Numbered from the stretch's first letter, positions 33,080 through 50,203 are shown. The stretch is DNA of 64,000 nt from Beijerinckiaceae bacterium (GCA_027531565.1 JAPZSB010000005.1:482906-546905), one strand, 5' to 3'. The notes: generated from the sequence alone by a model not told the origin. A program made the numbers and translations.

Positions 33080-34036
33080 ATGAAGCTCCTTCGCCTCGTT
33101 CCCGACAATACCCGCTTCGGCTTCATGCGCTTCCGGCGCGTGTCGTTCCCGCTTTCGGCCCTGCTGTCGATCGTCTCGGTCGTGACCTTCATCTGGCTCG
33201 GCATGAATGTCGGCATCGACTTCAAGGGCGGCACCGTTGTCGAGCTGCAGGCGCGGGGCGACCGCGCCAACATCGCCCAGATCCGGGAAACGGCCTCTGG
33301 CCTCAACCTCGGGGATGTCGAAGTGCAGGAATTCGGCTCCCCGCGGGATGTGATCCTGCGGGTCGGCCTGCAGGAAGGCGGCGATGCGGCGCAGGCCCAG
33401 GTTGTCGCCAAGCTGCGCACCGCCTTCGAGGCAGCCTATGAGTTCCGCCGCGTCGAAGTTGTCGGCCCGCGCGTCTCGCAGGAACTGGTGCAGAACGGCA
33501 CGATCGGCGTCCTGCTCGCGATCATGGTCATCCTGATCTACCTGTGGTTCCGCTACGAGTGGCAGTTTGCCGTCGGCGCGGTCATCGCCACCATGCATGA
33601 CCTGGTGCTGACCATCGGCTTCTACGCCGTCACCCAGATCCAGTTCGACCAGACCTCGATCGCGGCGATCCTGACCATCATCGGCTATTCGCTGAACGAT
33701 ACCGTCGTCGTCTATGACCGCGTGAGGGAATTGCTGCGGAAATACAAGAAGATCGGCCTGCACGAGCTGCTCGATCTCTCGATGAATTCCACGCTCTCGC
33801 GGACCATCATCACCTCGATCACGGCCATTCTCGCCCTGATCGCGCTGGCCGTCTTCGGGGGCGATACGATCCAGGGCTTCTGCCTTGCGTTGCTGTTCGG
33901 CATCGTGGTCGGCACCTATTCGTCGATCTTTGTGGCCGCGCCGATTCTGATCTATCTTGGTGTCCGCGTCGGCGAGGGCGTCGGCGCCACCTCGGGCAAT
34001 GCCGACAAGGCAGTCAATTCCGGAGCAACGAAATGA
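33080..34036 (+). CDS. secF: Protein translocase subunit SecF
   Basis: 318 aa; GIDFKGGTVVEL; GYSLNDTVVVYDRVRE. Confidence 0.97.
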   Translation: MKLLRLVPDNTRFGFMRFRRVSFPLSALLSIVSVVTFIWLGMNVGIDFKGGTVVELQARGDRANIAQIRETASGLNLGDVEVQEFGSPRDVILRVGLQEGGDAAQAQVVAKLRTAFEAAYEFRRVEVVGPRVSQELVQNGTIGVLLAIMVILIYLWFRYEWQFAVGAVIATMHDLVLTIGFYAVTQIQFDQTSIAAILTIIGYSLNDTVVVYDRVRELLRKYKKIGLHELLDLSMNSTLSRTIITSITAILALIALAVFGGDTIQGFCLALLFGIVVGTYSSIFVAAPILIYLGVRVGEGVGATSGNADKAVNSGATK

Positions 34037-34398
34037 GCGGCTACGTCCCCGGCGGACATCAGATCGAGTCCTACGGCAATGGCGGCTTCCGTTTCGCCGG
34101 CATGTCCCATCAGGGCTCCATCATCGCGCTGCCAACCGGGATCCAGTCCTGGGCGGTCACCTCGCCGAACCGGATCGATGTCTCCTCGCTCACGCCGGTG
34201 ATCGTCGAGATGAACCAGCTCGACATGCTGCTTATCGGCACCGGCGAGAAAGCCCTGCCGCAGGATTCGCCCTTTGCCCAGGCCCTGCGCCAGCTTGGAT
34301 TCAACGTCGAGGTGATGGATACGGCGGCTGCCGCCCGCACCTACAACGTGCTGTTCGAGGAGGGGCGCCGCGTCGGCGCCGCGCTTCTGGCCGTTTGA
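34033..34398 (+). CDS. Mth938-like domain-containing protein
   Basis: 121 aa; GNGGFRFAGMSHQGSIIALPTGIQSW...LLIGTGEKALP; position after secF. Confidence 0.85.
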   Translation: MSGYVPGGHQIESYGNGGFRFAGMSHQGSIIALPTGIQSWAVTSPNRIDVSSLTPVIVEMNQLDMLLIGTGEKALPQDSPFAQALRQLGFNVEVMDTAAAARTYNVLFEEGRRVGAALLAV

Positions 34399-34492
34399 GC
34401 CGACTATCCACAGCCAAGGACAAGGGAATGGGCGAAGACCGCTTTCCTTGGCCCGGTCCCGCTCCATATCCGGGGCTGGGAGGAACGGCTGG

Positions 34493-35395
34493 ATGAACTC
34501 GCCACTCGCCATGCCCGGGCTTGCGGATCGAACGGGTCCGGATCTGGACGCGGCTTTCGCGATCTGCATGGCACAGGTGCGGGCCCTTGATCCGGACCGG
34601 TATCTGGCGTGCCTGTTCGCGCCGCGCGAGGCGCAGCCCGGCCTGTTCGCGCTCTATGCCTTCAGCAGCGAGATTGCCCGCATCCGGGACGTGGTTTCGG
34701 AACCGATGCCGGGCGAGCTGCGCCATCAATGGTGGCGCGAGGCCCTGTCCTGCAAGGGCGAGGAAGCCGGCCGGCAGAACCCCGTGGCCCTCGCGATCCT
34801 CGACACGCTCCGGCGCTACGCCCTGCCGCCCGAACCGCTTCTCGCCCTGATCGAGGCGCGCAGCTTCGACCTCTACGATGATCCGATGCCGACCTGGCAG
34901 GACCTCGAGGGCTATTGCGGCGAAACGTCATCCGCGCTGGTCCGGCTGGCCACGCTGATCCTGGCGGGCGGAGAGGAGCCGGGCAGTGCCGATCTCTGCG
35001 GCTATGCTGGCGTCTCCTATGCGATGACCGGGCTGCTCCGGGCCTTTCCGATCCATGCCCGTCGCCGGCAATGCTTCCTGCCGCACGAAATGCTGATCTC
35101 CTGCGGCGTCTCGCTGGAGGAGATCGCCGAAGGCAAGGACAGCGACAACCTGCGAGCGGCACTTCATGAGGTCCGCCAGCGGGCGCGGGGCCATTTCGAG
35201 ACCCTGCGCAGCCGGATCGGCGAGATCGATGCCCGCATCCGGCCGGCGTTCCTCGCCTGCTGCCTCGTGCCGGCCTATCTCGGCAAGATGGAACGGGCGG
35301 ATTATCGCCCGTTTGAGACGTTGGTCGATCTGAACCCGCTCCGGAAATGGTGGATTGTCGGCCGCTCGGCCTGGAAGGCCAAGCGCTACCGCTGA
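34493..35395 (+). CDS. Squalene/phytoene synthase family protein
   Basis: 300 aa; DPDRYLACLFAPREAQPGLFALYAFSSEIARIRDVVSEPMPGELRHQWWREAL. Confidence 0.87.
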   Translation: MNSPLAMPGLADRTGPDLDAAFAICMAQVRALDPDRYLACLFAPREAQPGLFALYAFSSEIARIRDVVSEPMPGELRHQWWREALSCKGEEAGRQNPVALAILDTLRRYALPPEPLLALIEARSFDLYDDPMPTWQDLEGYCGETSSALVRLATLILAGGEEPGSADLCGYAGVSYAMTGLLRAFPIHARRRQCFLPHEMLISCGVSLEEIAEGKDSDNLRAALHEVRQRARGHFETLRSRIGEIDARIRPAFLACCLVPAYLGKMERADYRPFETLVDLNPLRKWWIVGRSAWKAKRYR

Positions 35396-35402
35396 GCCGA
35401 CG

Positions 35403-36836
35403 CTACTCGGCCGCCTCGGAAAGGGCCGGAGCAAGCGCGTTTTCCACCATCCAGGCGGAAAGGGCGGCCTTGGCCCGCGCGGTGATCATCCGCTTCTTGG
35501 CCACCGCCTTGTCCTTGCCGCGCAGCCTTTTGCCGTTCTCGTCCCGCGGGGCCGCCTCGATCGGCGGAAACAGGCCGAAATTGACATTCATCGGCTGGTA
35601 GGATTTCGGCCCGGTATCGATGGTCTCGATATGCCCGCCGGTGATGTGGTTGAGCAGCGCTCCGAGCGCCGTTTCGGGCGGGGGGACGGCCAGCGCGCGG
35701 CCGAGCCGCTCCGAACTGGCCAGCAACCCGGCCACGAGCCCGATCGCTGCGCTCTCGACATAGCCCTCGCAACCTGTGACCTGCCCCGCAAAGCGCAGGC
35801 GCGGCTGGGCCTTCAGGCGCAGCACGGAATCGAGATGGCGCGGCGAATTCAGATAGGTGTTGCGGTGGATGCCGCCGAGCCGGGCGAACTCGGCCTGTTC
35901 CAGCCCGGGAATCATCCGGAAGATCGTGGATTGCGGCCCGTATTTCAGCTTCGTCTGAAAGCCGACCATGTTGTAGAGCGTGCCGAGCTTGTTGTCCTGA
36001 CGCAGCTGGACGACCGCATACGGCTTTACCGTCGGGTTATGCGGGTTCGTCAGCCCGACGGGCTTCATCGGCCCGTGCCGGAGGGTCTCGACCCCGCGTT
36101 CCGCCATCACCTCGATGGGCAGGCAGCCGTCGAAATAGGGCGTATCCTTCTCCCATTCGCGGAACTCGGCCTTCTCCCCCGCGATGAGCGCAGCCACGAA
36201 AGCCTCGTACTGCGCCTTGTCCAGCGGGCAATTGATGTAATCCGCCCCGGTTCCGCCAGGCCCCGCCTTGTCATAGCGGGACTGGAACCAGGCCACATCC
36301 ATATTGATCGAGTCGCGATGGACGATCGGCGCGATCGCGTCGAAAAAGGCCAGCGAATCCTCGCCGGTCAGGGACCGGATGCCTTCCGCCAGTGCCGGCG
36401 AGGTCAGGGGGCCGGTCGCGAGGATGACGCTGTCCCAGTCCGCCGGCGGAAGGCCGGCGACCTCGCTGCGGTCGATCGTGACGAGCGGATGCGCCTCGAG
36501 CCGCGCCGTGACGTCGGCCGAGAAGGCATCCCGGTCCACCGCCAGTGCCGATCCCGCCGGAACCTGGTGTCGGTCGGCCGCATGCATGATCAGCGAACCC
36601 AGCCGGCGCATCTCGTGATGGATCAGCCCGACGGCATTGAGATCCGAATCATCGGAACGGAAGGAATTGGAGCAGACCAGCTCGGCCAGCCCCTGCGATT
36701 TATGGGCTTCGGTCATGCGGCGCGGCCGCATCTCGTGAAGCACGACGGGAACGCCGGCCTGCGCGATCTGCCAGGCGGCTTCGCTGCCGGCAAGGCCACC
36801 GCCGACGACATGGATCGGGGAAAGGGTCTTGGTCAT
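35403..36836 (-). CDS. trmFO: Methylenetetrahydrofolate-tRNA-(uracil-5-)-methyltransferase TrmFO
   Basis: 477 aa from [65 protein letters not shown]. Confidence 0.96.
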   Translation of the reverse strand: MTKTLSPIHVVGGGLAGSEAAWQIAQAGVPVVLHEMRPRRMTEAHKSQGLAELVCSNSFRSDDSDLNAVGLIHHEMRRLGSLIMHAADRHQVPAGSALAVDRDAFSADVTARLEAHPLVTIDRSEVAGLPPADWDSVILATGPLTSPALAEGIRSLTGEDSLAFFDAIAPIVHRDSINMDVAWFQSRYDKAGPGGTGADYINCPLDKAQYEAFVAALIAGEKAEFREWEKDTPYFDGCLPIEVMAERGVETLRHGPMKPVGLTNPHNPTVKPYAVVQLRQDNKLGTLYNMVGFQTKLKYGPQSTIFRMIPGLEQAEFARLGGIHRNTYLNSPRHLDSVLRLKAQPRLRFAGQVTGCEGYVESAAIGLVAGLLASSERLGRALAVPPPETALGALLNHITGGHIETIDTGPKSYQPMNVNFGLFPPIEAAPRDENGKRLRGKDKAVAKKRMITARAKAALSAWMVENALAPALSEAAE

Positions 36837-36881
36837 GCCCGGTAAATACTCGCTTGCGCGACCGGAGGCGAGGGGGCGCAT

Positions 36882-36906
36882 AAAAAAAGGCCCGCCGAAG
36901 CGGGCC
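36882..36906 (-). terminator. Rho-independent terminator of the DUF1127 transcript/putative sRNA
   Basis: Minus strand GGCCCGC TTCG GCGGGCC followed by TTTTTTT. Confidence 0.88.
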
Positions 36907-37055
36907 ATTCGCACGTAAGGGCCGGGAGTTAGCCGATACGCGTAGAGGGAACACGCGAGGTCAGGCGCCAGGTGGGAGAGTTCTGCCGCCTGACCCGCGT
37001 GAAGCAGGGAGAACAGCAGGCCCGGACGGGGAGAACATCCGGGCCTGCCGGTTCC
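36907..37055 (-). ncRNA. Putative CcsR/cuckoo-like 3'-UTR sRNA region (three pyrimidine-loop hairpins)
   Basis: Hairpins at 37017-37047 (10-bp stem, loop TGTTCTCCCCG), 36960-36994 (8-bp stem, loop GCAGAACTCTCCCACCTGG), 36939-36957 (5-bp stem, loop GTTCCCTCT), read on the minus strand, then terminator; downstream of a DUF1127 ORF. Confidence 0.5.
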
Positions 37056-37211
37056 TCAGGCGCCGACAGCCTGCCGGGCGGCCTGTTCGATGCTGCCGCG
37101 ATTCAGGCCGATATCGGCGAGTTCCCGATCGGAAAGCTGCGAGAGGATCTCGACGTTCCGGCGGAAACGCAGCCACGACTGGATGCGGGCGATAATGTGG
37201 GTCAGGATCAT
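37056..37211 (-). CDS. DUF1127 domain-containing small protein
   Basis: 51 aa MILTHIIARIQSWLRFRRNVEILSQLSDRELADIGLNRGSIEQAARQAVGA; SD-like GGAGAAG upstream. Confidence 0.92.
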   Translation of the reverse strand: MILTHIIARIQSWLRFRRNVEILSQLSDRELADIGLNRGSIEQAARQAVGA

Positions 37212-37610
37212 GGGTCTTCTCCAGAATTGAATTTCGTGACCCGCCGACTGCCGCTGCATCACCGCGAGGGACGCTGCCGTCGTCTTGGGCATGGGTGCTT
37301 ATGTGCAGTGCAAAAAAGGCAAAGTCTAGGCAGAGCTGGCGCCTCAGCGGCCATCAGATATGCGCATATTGCATGCCTGTTTGATAAAACTTTAAGGGTT
37401 GCGCGCGGTCCCATCCGCCCGCAAAAGGCCAGCAGCAGGCACGGCCGCGGAATTTTTCAATGAATTTCAGAAGCTTGGGGAAAAGCTATCCCCGCCCGAC
37501 CACACGCAAATCACGCGCAGGCCGGCTCGACATGCCCGAAGGGCGCGAAACGGCCGCGCCACGCTCCACGCCACGGAGGGAGGGCGGGCCGGAGGAGGGA
37601 CCGGCGCGGT

Positions 37611-40562
<2,952 letters not shown>

Positions 40563-40691
40563 GACAAACTGCTCGGGAGAGGGCGTTCCTGCTCAAGTAA
40601 GGCGCGGGGCAGGGGGCTTCAACCGGGAATCGTCATTCCCGGCCACGCTTTCCTGTAAGACAACCCTTGCACAGGCCGAGACATCCGTCTA

Positions 40692-40706
40692 GAACAAAAG
40701 AAGAAC
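40692..40706. promoter_or_regulatory. Putative LexA/SOS box of alphaproteobacterial type
   Basis: GAAC-AAAAGAA-GAAC (GAAC N7 GAAC direct repeat), 130 bp upstream of uvrA. Confidence 0.75.
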
Positions 40707-40715
40707 AACATCACG

Positions 40716-40742
40716 GATTGCTGACATACCCTGTCAGCAATC
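40716..40742. repeat. Inverted repeat, 11-bp arms
   Basis: GATTGCTGACA-TACCC-TGTCAGCAATC, perfect arms; between SOS box and the downstream gene's stop codon. Confidence 0.7.
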
Positions 40743-40753
40743 GCCGCGGAATG

Positions 40754-41047
40754 TCAGGAGGCGCCGATGGGAGCCCAGAAACAGGCCGGTTTTCCGGGGA
40801 TCGAGATCATCTTCCCCTTGCCGTCCTCATGGCGGCAGATGTGGAACCGGCCATCCGGGGAGGGCCGGGCTTCGCGGTGGCCGATGAAGGTTCCGTCGAG
40901 GAGCATCCAGCCCCCGGTGGTGGACTTCACCTGTTCAACCGCCACGGGATAGCAGTCGCGGTCCGAACAGCATTCATAAGGATACCAGCTATGCGCAAGG
41001 GCGGCAGTCGGAACAAGCAACACGAGAAGAACAGAACCAAGCTTCAT
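40754..41047 (-). CDS. Small secreted cysteine-containing protein of unknown function
   Basis: 97 aa; signal peptide [34 protein letters not shown], four further conserved-looking aromatic/Cys positions. Confidence 0.78.
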   Translation of the reverse strand: MKLGSVLLVLLVPTAALAHSWYPYECCSDRDCYPVAVEQVKSTTGGWMLLDGTFIGHREARPSPDGRFHICRHEDGKGKMISIPGKPACFWAPIGAS

Positions 41048-41339
41048 CAGAACCTCCAGGGCGCTTGACGTTCAGGACAACGGCAGGACGTGCGGCGCGC
41101 GGGGTGCGCGCCGTGGAGACAGCTTCACTTCGTCTTCTGATTGTTGGGGGAGCCTGCCGGGAAAAGGCAAAGCAACGGCAGCCCACCATAGGGACAGACT
41201 ATGGGACAGATGGTTAATTTTTTATTTCCGGGCCCGTCAGGGGCGCTGTGGACAAGGACAACGACCTTCTGTCCCCGGAGGCAGCACCTCACTAAGGTGC
41301 GGCGGAGTTGGATGGAACGGCAGCATTCGGGAGCAGGCC

Positions 41340-41837
41340 ATGGCCGGTAGCGTGAACAAGGTAATCCTGGTGGGCAATCTCGGACGGGATCCGGAAACCC
41401 GCCGTCTGGCCAATGGCGATCCGGTGGTCAATCTCCGGATCGCCACGTCGGAAAGCTGGCGCGACAAGCAATCGGGCGAGCGCCGCGAGAAGACGGAATG
41501 GCATTCCGTCGTGATCTTCAACGAGAACCTCGCCAAGGTCGCGGAGCAATATCTGCGCAAGGGCTCGAAGGTCTATGTCGAGGGCCAGCTCCAGACCCGC
41601 GAGTGGCAGGACAAGGATGGCCAGAAGCGCTACTCGACCGAAATCGTCCTGCAGCGCTATCGCGGCGAGCTCACCCTGCTCGACGGACGCGAGGGCGGCG
41701 GCAGCGCCCCGCGCGAGGTCGATGACATGGGCGGCGGATATTCCGCGCCGCGGATGGGCAGCGGCGGCGGCGGTGGTTCGCGTCCCTCCGGCGGCGGCGG
41801 CTCCCGTCCGGACATGGATGACGATATCCCGTTCTGA
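41340..41837 (+). CDS. ssb: Single-stranded DNA-binding protein
   Basis: 165 aa; [22 protein letters not shown]; Gly-rich tail ending DMDDDIPF. Confidence 0.97.
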   Translation: MAGSVNKVILVGNLGRDPETRRLANGDPVVNLRIATSESWRDKQSGERREKTEWHSVVIFNENLAKVAEQYLRKGSKVYVEGQLQTREWQDKDGQKRYSTEIVLQRYRGELTLLDGREGGGSAPREVDDMGGGYSAPRMGSGGGGGSRPSGGGGSRPDMDDDIPF

Positions 41838-41865
41838 GGACTCGCCGGCCTGCCTTGCACAGGAC

Positions 41866-41897
41866 GAAACCCGCCCTGCAGGGACAGGACGGGTTTC
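41866..41897. terminator. Putative bidirectional terminator between ssb and rhodanese gene
   Basis: GAAACCCG ... CGGGTTTC stem between convergent genes; short T tract. Confidence 0.5.
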
Positions 41898-41954
41898 TGG
41901 GGCTGATCCGGCTCAACAGCAGCCGGACCGAAACGTTGGTTGTCGTATAATCTC

Positions 41955-42938
41955 TCAGGAACCCGAGCCGGCCGGTTTCTCGACCGGGCCCTTCTTCTCG
42001 AGCGAATATTCAAGCATCGAGCCATCATAGAGCTTCACGCCGGGCAGGCCGAGCACTTCGCTCATCACGAACCAGTCGGTCGCGGCCCAATGGCCGGTAT
42101 TGCAATAGGCGATCGCGCCATTGGCATTGGCCGCCGCGCTGAACTCGCGGGCCAGCGAAACCTTGTCCTTCAGGCGATTGTCGGCGGTGAAGGCCCGGGC
42201 ATGCGGGATGTTGACGGCACCGGGAATATGACCGGCCGCGGGGATGGCCTTGTGCTTTTCCTTGCCGCTGAAGAAGCTTTCCGGCCGGCTGTCGACCAGC
42301 AGCGTACCGGATTCACGCGCCTTCAGCACGTCGCCGAGCCGGGCGCGCAGGGCCGCATCCGGGCGGGCTTCGTAAATCGCGGGGACGGGATTGGCATCGC
42401 CCGTGGCGATCGCGCGGGCCTTGTCATCCGTCCAGCCCTTGTAGCCGCCGTCGAGAATGGCAATCGAGGCATGTCCCATCGCCTTGAACGACCAGTAGAC
42501 GCGCGCCGCCGCACCGAAGCTGCTGCTGTCGGTGCCTTCATGCACGATCACCACATCCGATTCAGGCGCGATGCCGAGATCGCCCGCCAGAGCCTCGAAC
42601 TGTGCCGGTTCCGGCAGGTAGAGCGAGGTATTCTCGCGCGGCAGGCGCCAGCTGGCATGGGCATAGTCGGCATGGACCGAACCGGGGATATGCCCGGCCT
42701 GGAACAGCGCACGGCCCTTTTCCCGCGTCTCGCCGGAGCGGATATCGACAACGACGAGGTTCCTGTCGCCAAGACGCCCGGCAAGGCTCCCGGGATCGAT
42801 CAGGCCGCGCAGGGGCGTCCCGGCAAGGGCGGCCGAAAGCGGCGCCAGCAGGGCGCCGGCGACAAGGGAACCGAGGAGAAGGCGACGGTGAAGGAGCATC
42901 AGGCGGTCCTTTCGAGGCTGGCTTTGGCAGCTCGACAT
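41955..42938 (-). CDS. Exported sulfurtransferase (tandem rhodanese domains)
   Basis: 327 aa; hydrophobic leader; VVVDIRSGETREKGR..., HIPGSVHADY, HIPGAVNIPHA, AIAYCNTGHWAATDWF (active-site Cys). Confidence 0.88.
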   Translation of the reverse strand: MSSCQSQPRKDRLMLLHRRLLLGSLVAGALLAPLSAALAGTPLRGLIDPGSLAGRLGDRNLVVVDIRSGETREKGRALFQAGHIPGSVHADYAHASWRLPRENTSLYLPEPAQFEALAGDLGIAPESDVVIVHEGTDSSSFGAAARVYWSFKAMGHASIAILDGGYKGWTDDKARAIATGDANPVPAIYEARPDAALRARLGDVLKARESGTLLVDSRPESFFSGKEKHKAIPAAGHIPGAVNIPHARAFTADNRLKDKVSLAREFSAAANANGAIAYCNTGHWAATDWFVMSEVLGLPGVKLYDGSMLEYSLEKKGPVEKPAGSGS

Positions 42939-43076
42939 GGGCCTGATTTAGAAAAATCTTCTTCCATTGACAATCACAGCAATTGATATAGGGAAATCCT
43001 TCCAAATTCGGATCGGCCCAAGGAAGGCATGACCGTTTCGGGGCAGAAGAAGCAAAAGGGTTTCTGGAGACGTGGA

Positions 43077-43571
43077 ATGGATTCTTTCGATCGGGCGATC
43101 CTCTCGCTGATCCAGGCGGACGGCTCGCTTCCCCTGAACGAGATCGCGTCGCGGGTCGGGCTTTCGCCGACCCCGTGCTGGAACCGTATCCGCAAGATGG
43201 AGGAGACGGGCATCATTGCCCGCCGCGTCGCGGTGCTGGATGCGGCCAAGCTCGGGCTCGGCGTCACCATCTTCGTCTCGATCGAGACATCGGATCACTC
43301 CGAGGGCTGGCTCGCGCGGTTCGCCGAGGCCGTGAAGGAGATGCCGGAGGTGGTCGATGTCTACCGGATGTCCGGCGATGTCGATTACATGATGCGCGTC
43401 GTCGTCCCCGGGATCGACGCCTATGACGATTTCTACCGCCGGCTGATCAAGGCGGTTCCGCTCAAGAACGTGACGTCGCGCTTCGCGATGGAGAAGATCA
43501 AGGCGACGACGGCGCTGCCGCTCGAGCAGTCGCCCGTCTTCAAGGCCCGGAAGAAGACGCTCGCAAAATAG
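43077..43571 (+). CDS. Lrp/AsnC family transcriptional regulator
   Basis: MDSFDRAILSLIQADGSLPLNEIASRVGLSPTPCWNRIRKMEETGII; SD GGAG 7 nt upstream of ATG 43077. Confidence 0.92.
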   Translation: MDSFDRAILSLIQADGSLPLNEIASRVGLSPTPCWNRIRKMEETGIIARRVAVLDAAKLGLGVTIFVSIETSDHSEGWLARFAEAVKEMPEVVDVYRMSGDVDYMMRVVVPGIDAYDDFYRRLIKAVPLKNVTSRFAMEKIKATTALPLEQSPVFKARKKTLAK

Positions 43572-43580
43572 GCTGCCCGC

Positions 43581-44219
43581 TCAGCGGACGGCCTTGATCC
43601 CGTCGATCACGAACTGCACAGCGAGAGCCGCGAGGATCACCCCGAGCAGGCGCGTCAGCACGAGATTGCCGGTCACGCCGAGGAGCTTCGACAGCCGGTC
43701 GGCGATCAGGAAGACCAGCAGGCAGGAAATCGAGACCAGCGCGATCACCGCCACGAGCGCCCCGAGTTTCATGCCATCGCCGCCCGCCGACCCGGCGATC
43801 AGCATCGTCGCGGTGATCGTGCCCGGCCCGGCCATCAGCGGAATCGCCAGCGGGAAGGCGGCGATGTTGCGGATGTGATCCTCGTCGATGGCGGTCCGCG
43901 CCACATTGTTCTTCCGGCGCCCGCGCAGCTCGAAGATCATCTCGAACGCGATCCAGAACAGCAGCAACCCGCCTGCAATCCGGAAGGCGGGGAAGCCGAT
44001 CCCCAGCGCGCCGAGCACCGGCTGGCCGAAAAACGCGAAACCGAGCATGATCGCCCCGGCGATCAGCGTCGCGCGGACAGCGACGTTCCGCCGTTCGGCC
44101 GGCGTCAGCCCGACGGTCAGGCTCAGGAAGATCGGCGCCAGGCCGGGCGGATCGACCGTGACCATCAGCGTGGTCAGGGCGGCGAGGAAATACTCGGTGA
44201 CCGCTGCACTCATTGCCAT
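43581..44219 (-). CDS. MarC family membrane protein
   Basis: LTTLMVTVDPPGLAPIFLSLTVGLTPAERRNVAVRATLIAGAIML; FPLAIPLMAGPGTI. Confidence 0.9.
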   Translation of the reverse strand: MAMSAAVTEYFLAALTTLMVTVDPPGLAPIFLSLTVGLTPAERRNVAVRATLIAGAIMLGFAFFGQPVLGALGIGFPAFRIAGGLLLFWIAFEMIFELRGRRKNNVARTAIDEDHIRNIAAFPLAIPLMAGPGTITATMLIAGSAGGDGMKLGALVAVIALVSISCLLVFLIADRLSKLLGVTGNLVLTRLLGVILAALAVQFVIDGIKAVR

Positions 44220-44292
44220 CTCCCGCCTTGCCGGCGCTGAAAATCGATGTAAACAGGCCTTACATTTATGCAAGGGCGAGAGGAACTCCCCC

Positions 44293-44694
44293 GTGACCCT
44301 AGCGCCTTTTTATGCTGCCCCGCTCTTTGTCAAGCTCCACATCCTCGCGGCGATGGTTGTCGTGGCGCTCACACCGGTGCAGTTCCTCGGATTTCCGAAG
44401 GGAAGCCCGGGGCATCGGGCGGCAGGGGCGCTCTGGCTGCTCGCCATGGTCACCGTGGCCCTGACCTCGATGACGATCACCTCGCGCTTCCGGCTGTCAC
44501 TCGGCGGGTTCGGACCGATCCATCTCCTGTCGCTGCTCACGCTGGCCTCCTGCCTCGCCGCCTGGCAGGCCGCGCGTCGCCACGAGATCACGCGGCACCG
44601 GCTGACGCTCGTCCTGCTGACGCTGAGCTTTTTCGTGGCCGGCGCGTTTACCTTCCTTCCGGGGCGGATCATGCACCGGATCGTGGCCGGGTGA
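44293..44694 (+). CDS. DUF2306-like membrane protein (GTG start)
   Basis: 133 aa; LFVKLHILAAMVVVALTPVQFLGFPKGSPGHRAAGALWLLAMVTVALTSM; four TM segments. Confidence 0.75.
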   Translation: MTLAPFYAAPLFVKLHILAAMVVVALTPVQFLGFPKGSPGHRAAGALWLLAMVTVALTSMTITSRFRLSLGGFGPIHLLSLLTLASCLAAWQAARRHEITRHRLTLVLLTLSFFVAGAFTFLPGRIMHRIVAG

Positions 44695-44825
44695 GGGGAC
44701 TTATCCCCATGCCGAATTCGCATCTCGCCGCGGAATCGCCTAGAAGACAGCAGACTGGCATGCGTCATGACCTTGCCCGGTCCGACCATGCCGAAGACCC
44801 GCTTCTCTGAACTTGGGAATCATCC

Positions 44826-47564
<2,739 letters not shown>

Positions 47565-47594
47565 TTTGATTTTCGCAAGGGTTTCGAGGGCTAG

Positions 47595-47945
47595 ATGAAG
47601 GCACTGCATACGATCTGCCATCAAACTAACGGGCGATTCAACAATGTTCGGAACGTGAATCCTGCAACGGGAGAATATCTGTCAGGTTGGTGGCAGCTTC
47701 CTGCTGAAGAGGCACCCGAACTTGTCGGCGGCTGGCTATACCTGCACGAAACAAGCGGAACCAAGTCTGGTCTAATTGGCAGAATTCTTGGCGTGAGTTT
47801 TGATGAACAACGGAAGGCCTATGATATCCAGTTCCGCGTTGTGCGGGAGGTAGCGCCTGTTGCGTGGCGTGGAGCGAAAGCTGGCCAAAGCCCGCAGCAC
47901 TACTTCCGTATTGTAGACGCCTCGCTTCCCCATGAGACCGCCTGA
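47595..47945 (+). CDS. Hypothetical protein, atypical composition
   Basis: 116 aa ORF; GWWQLPAEEAPELVGGWLYLHETSGTKSGLIGRILGVSFDEQRKAYDIQFRVV; lower GC than neighbours. Confidence 0.6.
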   Translation: MKALHTICHQTNGRFNNVRNVNPATGEYLSGWWQLPAEEAPELVGGWLYLHETSGTKSGLIGRILGVSFDEQRKAYDIQFRVVREVAPVAWRGAKAGQSPQHYFRIVDASLPHETA

Positions 47946-47988
47946 TTGTCCCCCTTGCTCCCGCCCCAGAATCCGATAAGCTTTTCAT

Positions 47989-50132
<2,144 letters not shown>

Positions 50133-50203
50133 CGCTGCCGGAGGGGCTGGCCTTTTGCCGTGAAATGCGGCAAGGCCATGCCCCACCAGCCGGGGAGACA
50201 GGA

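Noticed and set aside
31450-33420. 656-aa minus-strand ORF
   Set aside because: Antisense to secD/secF.
36907-37055. tRNA gene near DUF1127
   Set aside because: Hairpins do not form a cloverleaf, and no T-arm GTTCRANNC box or CCA context was found.
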